Below the pieces are notes generated by a model. The model searched no databases. It was given only the letters and a program-made list of their open reading frames with translations, and was not told the DNA's origin. Positions 7,718-14,604 of a DNA stretch of 14,604 nucleotides are shown here, in pieces. The stretch's first letter is position 1; each line of letters begins with the position of its first letter. The translations under genes and the position numbers were made by a program. Source of the stretch: Verrucomicrobiales bacterium (GTDB lineage Bacteria; Verrucomicrobiota; Verrucomicrobiia; Limisphaerales; UBA9464); the NCBI GenBank assembly GCA_003445095.1, contig DLVS01000577.1, positions 1 through 14,604 of the forward strand, written 5' to 3'.

Positions 7718-8938
7718 ATGAACCCAATCCGATTAGCTCTATTCCTGACATTCTCTTTGCTCGGTGCCCGCAACGGCTGGAGTCAAGTTGCGGCGCCCAA
7801 ACTACTACCCTTTCAGGGCCGGTTAACCGATCCGAACGGCGCGGCTGTGCCCGACGGCGTGCGCCTGATTCAGTTCAAGATCTATGAGGAACCCTCAGGA
7901 GGGTCGCCCAGGTGGTCGGGGGAGCTGCACCGCACGACGGTCAACGGCGGACTCGTTAATGTGATACTCGGAACCAAGAGTCCCTTCCCTCCTGAGGTTG
8001 ATTTCGACCGCCAGCTTTATCTCGAAATCACCGTGGATGTGAGCGGACCCGAAGGACGGCCAGACAACGCGATCACCCCGGCAGATCCGCCGATGCTGCC
8101 AAGGCAGGCGATACTGCCGGTGGTATTTGCCAAAGAGGCAGCCGATAGCCGGCTATTGGACGGCCATGACTGGTCTTCGTTGTTTGTCGAGGGCGTGACG
8201 AACCCCGCCACCGCTCGAATTGACGGTGGTCGCCTCGGGCCTGGAAGCGTGACTGCGGCCCAAATTAAGCCGTTCTCGCTCACCGGAAGCCTCATCGCTT
8301 CGAATACGATCACGTCTGCCCACATGGCCGGCGCCGTCATCGGAACGGATCAGATCTCCACCAACTCCATTAACCTTAGCCACCTGACTTTAGAATTAAT
8401 TCAAGATCTCATGAATCCTCCCGGGACCATCATCGCGTGGATGGGAACGAACTCAGTCCCGCCTGCCGGGTGGGAGTTTTGCTGGGGACAAGTTCTGGAC
8501 GGTGACCAACCGAAGTATGTACGATTGTTTAGCGTGATCGGGTTCTCAAGCGGCAAAGGGGACGGCGGTAAGCAATTCCGAGTGCCGGACCTACGCGGCA
8601 TGTTCCTTCGTGGAGTGACGGGAAATCGCGATGATGGCTATCAGGATTTCGACGCCAATTCTCGAGTGCCGGCTCGAGGGACCGGCAACGGACAAAACCG
8701 AGTGGGCAGCGTGCAAGCCAACGCTTTCAAGGCTCACTTTCATGGAACTGCGAATAACACACCGAATAACAATGGTGGGAGCGCGTACAACACTGGGAAC
8801 AATAGGCCGCCAAACCCAACTCACGTTATGTGGGGAGCTGCTGCTGGGGGCAATGTGGATGCGCAAAATTCCGAAAGTGTCGGCGGTTCCGAGACTCGCC
8901 CAAACAACGTTTACGTCCACTATTTGATCAAACTCTAA
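7718..8938 (+). CDS. Exported phage tail-collar domain protein, paralogue 4
   Basis: 406 residues from the ATG at 7718. An upstream in-frame TTG at 7655 would add 21 residues before the signal peptide, so the ATG is preferred. The signal peptide (about 1-23, 'FLTFSLLGARNGWSQ') is followed by the shared module (about 26-142) and a linker with repeats (about 165-225). The collar domain (about 230-406) has 'PPGTIIAWMG', 'FRVPDLRGMFLRG', 'AHFHG' and a terminal 'TRPNNVYVHYLIKL'. The usual 'CDG' of the domain reads 'CWG' here, and an Asn/Gly-rich insert (about 343-365) follows HxH. A 106-base spacer precedes it; the next gene starts 8 bases after its stop. A trimeric surface or secreted binding protein is inferred, as for its paralogues. 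Confidence 0.88.
   Translation: MNPIRLALFLTFSLLGARNGWSQVAAPKLLPFQGRLTDPNGAAVPDGVRLIQFKIYEEPSGGSPRWSGELHRTTVNGGLVNVILGTKSPFPPEVDFDRQLYLEITVDVSGPEGRPDNAITPADPPMLPRQAILPVVFAKEAADSRLLDGHDWSSLFVEGVTNPATARIDGGRLGPGSVTAAQIKPFSLTGSLIASNTITSAHMAGAVIGTDQISTNSINLSHLTLELIQDLMNPPGTIIAWMGTNSVPPAGWEFCWGQVLDGDQPKYVRLFSVIGFSSGKGDGGKQFRVPDLRGMFLRGVTGNRDDGYQDFDANSRVPARGTGNGQNRVGSVQANAFKAHFHGTANNTPNNNGGSAYNTGNNRPPNPTHVMWGAAAGGNVDAQNSESVGGSETRPNNVYVHYLIKL
7795..8143 (+). repeat. Shared N-terminal module, copy 4 of 4
   Basis: Coding direct repeat from 'PKLLPFQGRLTD' to 'VVFAKEAA'. All landmarks are present. Differences from the other copies are mostly synonymous or conservative, consistent with tandem duplication followed by purifying selection or gene conversion. 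Confidence 0.85.
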
Positions 8939-8946
8939 CCCATGAG

Positions 8947-10704
8947 ATGTGGCGGAATGCGCTCAAGACCTTTGTCCTGTGTGGTTGGGTATCGTGGTTG
9001 AGTTGTAACGCCGCGGCGCCCGACAAATCCGGCGTCAAACCCTCGGCCATCTCGCTGCCCTCCGGAGCCGGTTCCATTGAAGGTCTCGGCGAGTCCTTCG
9101 AGCCGCAACTCAACACGGGTTCCTCCAGCTACGGCGTTGCCATTGCGCTGCCCCCCGGTCGAGCCGGACTCCAACCATCCGTTCGGCTTTCGTACAACTC
9201 AGGACTCGGCAATTCCATCGTCGGCCTCGGTTGGTCCCTAGAGTTTCCCACGATCAAGCGCCAAACCGACAAGGGCTTTCCGACCTACACCGACAACGAC
9301 GTCTTCGTCTTTCAGGGCGAAGAACTCGTGCCGCTTTCGAATCCCGAAGGTGATTGGCGGTGTGAGAACGAAAGCGCGTTTCAGCGCTTTCGCCAGATCG
9401 ATACGGACAACGATTTCATCCCAGACAGTTGGGAAATGACCGAGCGCAACGGAACTCGACATATCTTTGGCGAGTTCCGCGGCAAATCCGGACGCTGGAG
9501 CGCCGTAACTCACCCCTTCCCACCTCCCGGCGCGAGTACGTCATTTGATCGCACCTATTGCTGGGCGCTGAATACGACCATCGACCTCCACGGGAACCGC
9601 ATCGAGTATCATTACCTCCGGCCCAACAACGACCCCGAATCGTCCGGCATCCTCTATCCTTCGCGAATTACCTACTCCCCACTCAACGGGTATTTTCACG
9701 ACGTTCGCTTCCGGTACGAAGACCGCCCCGACAAGTTCGACGATTATCGCCCGACGTTTTCCATCGGAATCGGACGACGATTAATCGGCATCGAAGTTCA
9801 CTCATTCTATGAAGGAGCTGATCACCTCGTCCGCGCCTATGACTTGGAATACGCCTATCGCGCCGGCGACGGGATGGACGCACCAGACGGTGCCATTGAC
9901 TTAGGCGTTTCTACTCTCAAACGGATCGTTCAACGCGATCGCAGTGGAAACGCCAACAACTTCCTGCCTCCCCTTGTTTTCGCCTACTCTTCCATGCGGC
10001 TGACTGAAGCTCGGCTCCGTGAAATCGATCCACCTGAGCTCGAACTAGCTGAGCCCGGCGGAAACGTTCAGATCGCCGACGTCAACGGCGATAGCCTCCC
10101 CGACATTATCAAAACTGGGGAGGGGCTTACCGCCGAACAAATCGTCTGCTGGAATCGCGGGGAATTCCCGTCGAGCCGAGGCGCAGCCAAGGAACTTCAA
10201 TTCAGCCCGTTTGTCGTCGACAAAGGAGGGCTTTTTACCTTCGAAGGCGTGACCCACGAATTGAAAACCCCAACCCACGCTGAACATGGTGGCGGCGAGG
10301 GGCAAACCAATGATGGTTGCGCCGACTGGGAAACTCAGGGCGATGAGGGGAATACCAACCTTGTGACACGCCTGATTTCGCGGATCCTGGTGATCGTCTT
10401 GGTATTTGTGGAGAAGGCGGGTCCAGGAAGAATTGAGCTGAATCATGAGTTTCTTGCGCGTTGGGGTTCAGGGAATGGGTTTGTTGGTTGGGCTGGTTTT
10501 TTCCGGGAGAAGACGGACGGTGCGGTGCATGAGCGCATCGACTCTTTGCAGCCAATTACGCCATTTTTGATATTTTTCCACAGGGATCGTCGAGAGGTCG
10601 AAAATGACCGTTCGTTTGACGATGACGGTTCCTGCTTCCCCAGGATTGATTTCGAGGATGGCCCGGCCAAACTCGCCGCCATTTTCGACCCCACCCGGAG
10701 GTAG
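8947..10704 (+). CDS. SpvB/TcB-type toxin-complex protein, N-terminal part; frame runs past a junction
   Basis: The start is the ATG at 8947, 8 bases after the previous stop. An N-terminal hydrophobic stretch (about residues 8-24) looks like a Sec signal. Residues about 36-380 form an SpvB domain, the N-terminal part of Tc-toxin B subunits: 'SGAGSIEGLGESFEP', 'TGSSSYGVAIALPPGRAGL', 'PSVRLSYNSGLGNS', 'GLGWSLEFPTIKRQTDKG'. An FG-GAP/VCBS-like unit 'VQIADVNGDSLPDIIKTG' follows at about 374-391. In Tc toxins TcB and TcC form the shell that encloses a toxic C-terminal fragment. Recognisable sequence stops near 'CWNRGEF' (about residue 407, base 10,167). From about 10,205 the frame is the antisense of an Mpo1-like gene and of the 3' end of a transglutaminase gene, and stays open to 10,704 by chance. 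The true protein would be much longer and is cut here, so the last ~165 residues should be ignored. Confidence 0.82.
   Translation: MWRNALKTFVLCGWVSWLSCNAAAPDKSGVKPSAISLPSGAGSIEGLGESFEPQLNTGSSSYGVAIALPPGRAGLQPSVRLSYNSGLGNSIVGLGWSLEFPTIKRQTDKGFPTYTDNDVFVFQGEELVPLSNPEGDWRCENESAFQRFRQIDTDNDFIPDSWEMTERNGTRHIFGEFRGKSGRWSAVTHPFPPPGASTSFDRTYCWALNTTIDLHGNRIEYHYLRPNNDPESSGILYPSRITYSPLNGYFHDVRFRYEDRPDKFDDYRPTFSIGIGRRLIGIEVHSFYEGADHLVRAYDLEYAYRAGDGMDAPDGAIDLGVSTLKRIVQRDRSGNANNFLPPLVFAYSSMRLTEARLREIDPPELELAEPGGNVQIADVNGDSLPDIIKTGEGLTAEQIVCWNRGEFPSSRGAAKELQFSPFVVDKGGLFTFEGVTHELKTPTHAEHGGGEGQTNDGCADWETQGDEGNTNLVTRLISRILVIVLVFVEKAGPGRIELNHEFLARWGSGNGFVGWAGFFREKTDGAVHERIDSLQPITPFLIFFHRDRREVENDRSFDDDGSCFPRIDFEDGPAKLAAIFDPTRR
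10045..10446 (-). CDS. Mpo1-like (DUF962) membrane protein, C-terminus lost at junction
   Basis: The ATG at 10,446 starts 21 bases after the stop of the transglutaminase gene on the same strand, so they are probably one operon. Residues 1-81 fit the Mpo1-like/DUF962 family: 'H-x-x-P-x-N-x-x-x-H-x-x-GIPL' (residues 19-34) and 'GWGFQFVGHAFEGKKPSF' (58-75), with two short hydrophobic helices at about 30-48 and 48-66. His19, His28 and His66 are the visible family histidines. Yeast Mpo1 is an iron-dependent dioxygenase in fatty-acid alpha-oxidation; bacterial members are mostly uncharacterised. After about residue 81 (base 10,204) the expected hydrophobic end of the family is missing, and the frame runs to 10,045 as antisense of the SpvB-like gene. 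The family call is firm for residues 1-81 only; the true C-terminus is not in this window. Confidence 0.75.
   Translation of the reverse strand: MIQLNSSWTRLLHKYQDDHQDPRNQACHKVGIPLIALSFPVGATIIGLPLAATMFSVGWGFQFVGHAFEGKKPSFVDDKRAELKFLGCASARREFPAIPADDLFGGKPLPSFDNVGEAIAVDVGDLNVSAGLS
10163..10205. other. Junction between two unrelated gene blocks
   Basis: The SpvB-like gene on + is convincing up to about 10,167, and the Mpo1-like gene on - is convincing down to about 10,204. Both lose family similarity in the interval between. A GAATTC (EcoRI) site lies at 10,162-10,167, at the left edge. I see no inverted repeats, target duplication or transposase that would explain the join as an insertion. A cloning or assembly chimera, or a recent rearrangement, fits best. 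Confidence 0.7.
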
Positions 10705-13700
10705 TTCCGTAAATTCATAACCTTCTGGGCGAACGATGGTCAGGGTTCGCGTGTCGCGGCGTGGGGCGAGGTATGCGGGCAAGACCACGGGGAGTTTACG
10801 TTGGGGGAGAGGCGCCAGTTGTGAGGCAAACGTGACGGTTTCGCCAAGGGGAACCACGAGTTCCTGGCCTTCGCGGCGCACAATGTTGCGACTTTGCGCT
10901 TGATAACGCAATTTTGCGGCACCATTGGGCATATTTCCGTCAAAACCGATGTCATTTTCCACTTCGACGCCGGCGACCCATTTTCCGGTCAGATATTGTT
11001 CGACCCATTGGCGCCGGGCATCGGGTTCGACCAAATTGGTACGTAATTCGAATGCAGCGTCTCCGACATGTCGTTCATTGGCGGTGAGTTTGCATTCGCC
11101 CGAAGCTTGGAGGACGAGCTTCCATTCGGCCTCGACGCCATGATCGTCGGGTGAGCTCAGCGGCGTTTCGATCATTTTGGGTGGACCATTGTCGATGAAA
11201 AACGCGAGCGTCCGAGCGTCCATCGAGGGCAATGGGCCAATTCGACTTTGGGGGCTCGTCGCGTCGAGCCACATTGCGGGAGAACCATCTTTGGCCGGCA
11301 GATAGGCGATACCATGGTCAAAAAGCGGAATGGCAACTTTTTCGCTGCGCAAGAGGGACGATTGTCCTGCATAACGCGTCTGAATTAGGACTTCCGTTGC
11401 CTGAATACCGATTGCTTCGAGCAACGTAATGAGCAACATGGCTTTGTCGTCGCAATCGCCTTGTTTTCGGGCCAATGAAACTTGTGGGCGATTGGGGAGC
11501 CAGGATTCTCCAGAGACATAATTGACGTAGCGAATCGAATCGGCAACGTAATCAAATACGGCGCGGATTTTTTCGTCGCGCGTTTTCTTGCCTTTGGTGA
11601 GTTTCGAGGCTAGCTCCTTGACGCGCTCGTCGGGCGTGGAAAACCCTTCGACGGCACTCTTGTACCACGCTCGAAAATCGGCCCATCCCGCGAACGTGGA
11701 ACCCACGACGAGCGGTACGGTCTCCATCATGTAAGGAGCCAGCGGTTCATCAGGGATATTGACGGGTTTGTCCCAAATGAACGATTGAATTATGCGTTCA
11801 CCGTCCGTTTTCGAGTCGGAACGATCCGCTTTGCCATTGAGAACATCCACGGCCAAAGGAGATGCCTTAGGTGATTCGACGACGACTTCGTTGTAAAGCA
11901 AAGGATGCGTTTCCGTCGAGCCCGACATATCCGTGAAATAATATGGAGCATCGCCTCGACGCCCCACCGGATTCGCCGTCCACGAACGCACAGCAACCTC
12001 GACGACGTCACCCGTTTGCAACTTGGGCCATCGAATATAAGTGCCTCGCCCATTGCTCGCTTGCTCTTCGGGCAATCCAATGGAACCGTTTTTGCGATGA
12101 ACCCGTGCAAAAAGCAATTCCATCCGATCACCTTCCGCAGGCACATCAGGCTCGGTGAGCTCCGCTTCCGTACGCGGCTCGACGACGATTTCACGAGCGT
12201 AATGAATCAATTGAGAAATGCGACGATCTGCATGGTACGTGACGTACCTGAGCCAATGCAATTGCCGATCGAAAACTTCCGTCTTGTTTGCCGGCGAAGC
12301 TTTGGCCCGAGCCAAGAAAACATCGGGTTGCACAATAGCTCGCTCGTCAGGCATGGGTACCTGTCCGCCCCCAAGCCGCGTGCGAAGGGCAATCTCTGCT
12401 TTTCGCGCAACATCCGTGGGCTCGAGAGCCTGGGCGCGAAGCAAAGCTTCCTTGATGAGGTCCGGCGATTCCGACGGAGTTTTTCCCTGACGAAGTTCGT
12501 CCGCCAAAACCGCTTTCCGGGCAGCCGCGAGCCCATGAAACGCAGATGCCTTGTTGGGCGACAGCCGTGTGGTTACGAAAAACACCTCGCGGGCCCAGAT
12601 GTTTCGACCTGCATCGAGAAGAAGATTGCCGATCGCTACGAGTTCATCCGCCGACCGCTGATGGACAAGAACATCCGCCGCCGCTTTTTCGAGCTCAGCT
12701 CCACCCAGGGCCCGATGCGCCGCAACAAACTGGCTCGAACGGGCATCTGGCCGCAGATCTGCAAGACGTTTGGTCGCCGTAAGAAAAACCTGGCTGTCGC
12801 TGCTCGAGGCATCAACGAGCTCAGCCCAAATGGCCACAGGTGCACGACCTCGCATCTCGGTAGTCATCGCCAAAAGCTGCTCGCGGTCGGAACGACGCGC
12901 CCCTGGGACACCCATTCGGGACCGCGCCGCGAGCTTTAACAGTCGAGCTTCGAGGTCGATCGCTGTCGCAAGTGGGGCTTCGCGCACTCGGGCCAAAGCC
13001 CAGTCAGGGAGCCGAGCGGTCAGTGAAGACTCAAACAGCCGACGTTGGGCAAATGCCAAGGTTTCGAGATCCTGATTCGCCTTGGCCTGTTCGAGAGCCA
13101 AGTTCAACCGTTCCGTTCGCTCGGCACCGAACGGAGAGATCCAACCGGCAAGGGCCAGTATGTCTGCTGACGTATTTCGGTCGCGGACGGCGACTTCCAC
13201 CAGACCTGGGGCGCGTGGCGACCGCAGATCGTCCGCTCCTCCAAGTGTGCGAAGTATGGCTGCCCGCAGCGCGGCATCGGGTTTGGGCGCTGAGCCAACG
13301 TCCATGCCTTGTTCCAGCAGCGTTGGAATGCGTGTTACACCTTTTGGCAGCGCGACGGTGACATTGTCAGCACTGGGCTGGGATTTGGTTGGCGGTGGAG
13401 GCGGTATGTTCATGCCCGCCAAGTTTGAGGACGCAGCAACAGCAACGGGTTTTCGATCCAGCGTCGTAAATCGTACACGTACACGACCGTCATCAGGGAG
13501 TGAACCGGAACACACTTTAACGGCGACAAGATGCGGACCTGGGGTGACATCGATGCGCAATGCGAGCCGATCGACCATGAGCCGTTGGTGCGTATCATCA
13601 CCAATCGCGACGTCGGCACCGTCCCATATGACTCGGATTTTGCCAGTAGACCCTACGTGCATCACGACGGGAGTTGCTGTCTTGGTGACGGCTGGAAATG

Positions 13701-14472
13701 CGATCTTCGATGCTAAATAGGTACAAGTTTCAGTTCGCGGATGAATGTAGATGTCGAGCGGCAAACCGCGTGGGGATGTGGTTGCGGCAAGGGTTCGTCG
13801 CCAAGCAACGTCATAAATCCCCCACGAGTATTTGCTGTTTGTATTGGAAAACGATTGCCCCGGGGCTTCCGGACCTTCTTTTTCAAAAATTCCATCACCC
13901 TTGTTAGGGAAAGGACCGAGGATCGCAAATGAGCGGACCAGGCCCGTCAAGTCTGGCGCTGTGTCGTACGTGATGGATTGAGAACCGACCCAGGTCGGCC
14001 CCGCGTTGCTGGGCGAGAGGAGTGCCGCTAGCCACCGAGCGTCATCAGCAGTGGAACTCGTTGTTTGTCCGATTGCACGCAGTCCTTGCCGCACCTTGCC
14101 CAGGGACGCGCGTTCATCAAGGGAAGCGGCAACAACGAGTGCTGCCAGTGCGTCAGCACCGTCGACTTTCGCTCGGGAAAAAGCGATGTCGACCATGGGA
14201 TCCGGTTGCGCGGCGGTCCATCGCGTTGGGGCAGGTGTCGGTGTGGCAGGTGCTTGTTTGGGAGCAGCGGTGGCAGTTCCCGGCTGCAATTTCACCCCGG
14301 GGCCGGGAATGCGGCGACGGGTTTTGTCATTTGGAGTTTGTGCCGCAGTGGACGCCGAAATGAGCAACAACGCGACAGACCACGCAATCCGATGGTTCCA
14401 CCCATCGGACCGCGATGCCGCGTGGAGCTGCACTGGCAATACAACCGGTCGCTTCATGGATTCTTGATCCAT
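10468..14472 (-). CDS. Exported DUF3857 and transglutaminase-like domain protein
   Basis: 1334 residues from the ATG at 14,472; the in-frame ATG at 14,457 (residue 6) is an equally possible start. A hydrophobic segment 'IAWSVALLLISASTAAQ' at about 29-45 serves as signal peptide after a long polar N-region. An Ala/Pro/Thr-rich stretch (about 55-85) and a long helical, TPR-like region (about 420-730) follow. A DUF3857 domain lies at about 740-890 and a transglutaminase-like (papain-fold) domain at about 945-1090. The catalytic residues are visible: Cys1007 in 'KQGDCDDKA', His1053 in 'LFDHGIAYL' and Asp1070 in 'WLDATSP'. The last 240 residues are beta-rich. Bacterial proteins of this architecture are periplasmic or surface proteins, probably acting as proteases or amide transferases; substrates are mostly unknown. 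The triad suggests an active enzyme. An Mpo1-like gene follows after 21 bases. Confidence 0.9.
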   Translation of the reverse strand: MDQESMKRPVVLPVQLHAASRSDGWNHRIAWSVALLLISASTAAQTPNDKTRRRIPGPGVKLQPGTATAAPKQAPATPTPAPTRWTAAQPDPMVDIAFSRAKVDGADALAALVVAASLDERASLGKVRQGLRAIGQTTSSTADDARWLAALLSPSNAGPTWVGSQSITYDTAPDLTGLVRSFAILGPFPNKGDGIFEKEGPEAPGQSFSNTNSKYSWGIYDVAWRRTLAATTSPRGLPLDIYIHPRTETCTYLASKIAFPAVTKTATPVVMHVGSTGKIRVIWDGADVAIGDDTHQRLMVDRLALRIDVTPGPHLVAVKVCSGSLPDDGRVRVRFTTLDRKPVAVAASSNLAGMNIPPPPPTKSQPSADNVTVALPKGVTRIPTLLEQGMDVGSAPKPDAALRAAILRTLGGADDLRSPRAPGLVEVAVRDRNTSADILALAGWISPFGAERTERLNLALEQAKANQDLETLAFAQRRLFESSLTARLPDWALARVREAPLATAIDLEARLLKLAARSRMGVPGARRSDREQLLAMTTEMRGRAPVAIWAELVDASSSDSQVFLTATKRLADLRPDARSSQFVAAHRALGGAELEKAAADVLVHQRSADELVAIGNLLLDAGRNIWAREVFFVTTRLSPNKASAFHGLAAARKAVLADELRQGKTPSESPDLIKEALLRAQALEPTDVARKAEIALRTRLGGGQVPMPDERAIVQPDVFLARAKASPANKTEVFDRQLHWLRYVTYHADRRISQLIHYAREIVVEPRTEAELTEPDVPAEGDRMELLFARVHRKNGSIGLPEEQASNGRGTYIRWPKLQTGDVVEVAVRSWTANPVGRRGDAPYYFTDMSGSTETHPLLYNEVVVESPKASPLAVDVLNGKADRSDSKTDGERIIQSFIWDKPVNIPDEPLAPYMMETVPLVVGSTFAGWADFRAWYKSAVEGFSTPDERVKELASKLTKGKKTRDEKIRAVFDYVADSIRYVNYVSGESWLPNRPQVSLARKQGDCDDKAMLLITLLEAIGIQATEVLIQTRYAGQSSLLRSEKVAIPLFDHGIAYLPAKDGSPAMWLDATSPQSRIGPLPSMDARTLAFFIDNGPPKMIETPLSSPDDHGVEAEWKLVLQASGECKLTANERHVGDAAFELRTNLVEPDARRQWVEQYLTGKWVAGVEVENDIGFDGNMPNGAAKLRYQAQSRNIVRREGQELVVPLGETVTFASQLAPLPQRKLPVVLPAYLAPRRDTRTLTIVRPEGYEFTELPPGGVENGGEFGRAILEINPGEAGTVIVKRTVIFDLSTIPVEKYQKWRNWLQRVDALMHRTVRLLPEKTSPTNKPIP

Positions 14473-14486
14473 AGCGCGGGAGCGCT
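14473..14486 (-). other. Small hairpin directly before the 14,472 start codon
   Basis: AGCGC and GCGCT (5-base arms, 4-base loop) directly abut the first ATG of the transglutaminase gene, where a Shine-Dalgarno site should be. This mildly favours the start at 14,457. The remaining upstream 118 bases to the window end hold no gene or promoter that I can support. Confidence 0.3.
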
Positions 14487-14604
14487 GCCGATGCGAGCGG
14501 ATATGACGCGATCAGCAGTCGGGAGGCTGCAATTTTGTAAACGAATTAACTTTTCGCGCACCTCGACACCACGCTTCGAGTTTGAGTTCGTTGAAGATAC
14601 TTCT

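Noticed and set aside
3965..8938. Prophage or phage tail cluster
   Set aside because: Only collar-type domains are present, all behind Sec signal peptides; there is no capsid, terminase, tape measure, baseplate or lysis gene.
8830..8946. Earlier start of the SpvB-like gene inside paralogue 4
   Set aside because: The added residues are a shifted-frame reading of the conserved end of the collar domain and would hide the signal peptide.
10163..10205. Insertion sequence or integration site at the junction
   Set aside because: No transposase or integrase, terminal repeats or tRNA end is visible near the break.
11905..12939. 344-residue open frame on the + strand
   Set aside because: It is fully antisense to the DUF3857-transglutaminase gene, has no recognisable domain and contains many Arg/Ser/Pro residues typical of shadow frames.

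Overview
The window carries two unrelated-looking blocks that meet tail to tail near position 10,163-10,205. Nothing in it looks like a tRNA, rRNA, CRISPR array or insertion sequence.

Left block (1 to about 10,170, all on the + strand): a tightly packed run of genes for exported proteins. It begins with the 3' end of a PKD-domain protein (3-959). Next comes a 992-residue secreted protein rich in long helices, with a hydrophobic hairpin-like stretch and a beta-rich C-terminus (968-3946). Four tandem paralogues follow (3965-5119, 5218-6417, 6421-7611, 7718-8938). They share a nearly constant Sec-exported N-terminal module and differ at the C-terminus: three end in a phage tail-collar domain and one in a different beta-rich domain. 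The block ends with the 5' part of an SpvB/TcB-type toxin-complex gene (8947 to about 10,170). Exported collar proteins, the shared 'PFQGRLTD' module, moderately high GC and mostly missing Shine-Dalgarno sequences suggest a Verrucomicrobiota- or Planctomycetota-like bacterium. This is inference from family knowledge, not a search.

Right block (about 10,205 to 14,604, - strand): a 1334-residue exported protein with a DUF3857 domain and an intact transglutaminase-like catalytic triad, followed 21 bases downstream by an Mpo1-like (DUF962) membrane protein that loses its family similarity at the junction. The style (Ala/Pro-rich N-terminus, long helical region, DUF3857 plus transglutaminase) resembles Myxococcota (Polyangia-like) proteins, again by inference.

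Two genes in opposite orientation lose homology within the same ~40 bases, and an EcoRI-type GAATTC lies at that edge. The simplest reading is a chimeric clone or contig, or a recent rearrangement, so left and right blocks should not be assumed to belong to one genome.

The most interesting candidate system is the left block. The TcB-like shell gene, the upstream helical protein whose layout resembles a shortened Tc-toxin A subunit, and the four collar proteins between them could form a Sec-exported Tc-like or tail-fibre-like surface or secreted complex with interchangeable tips. This is a hypothesis; each part can be tested by profile and structure comparison.
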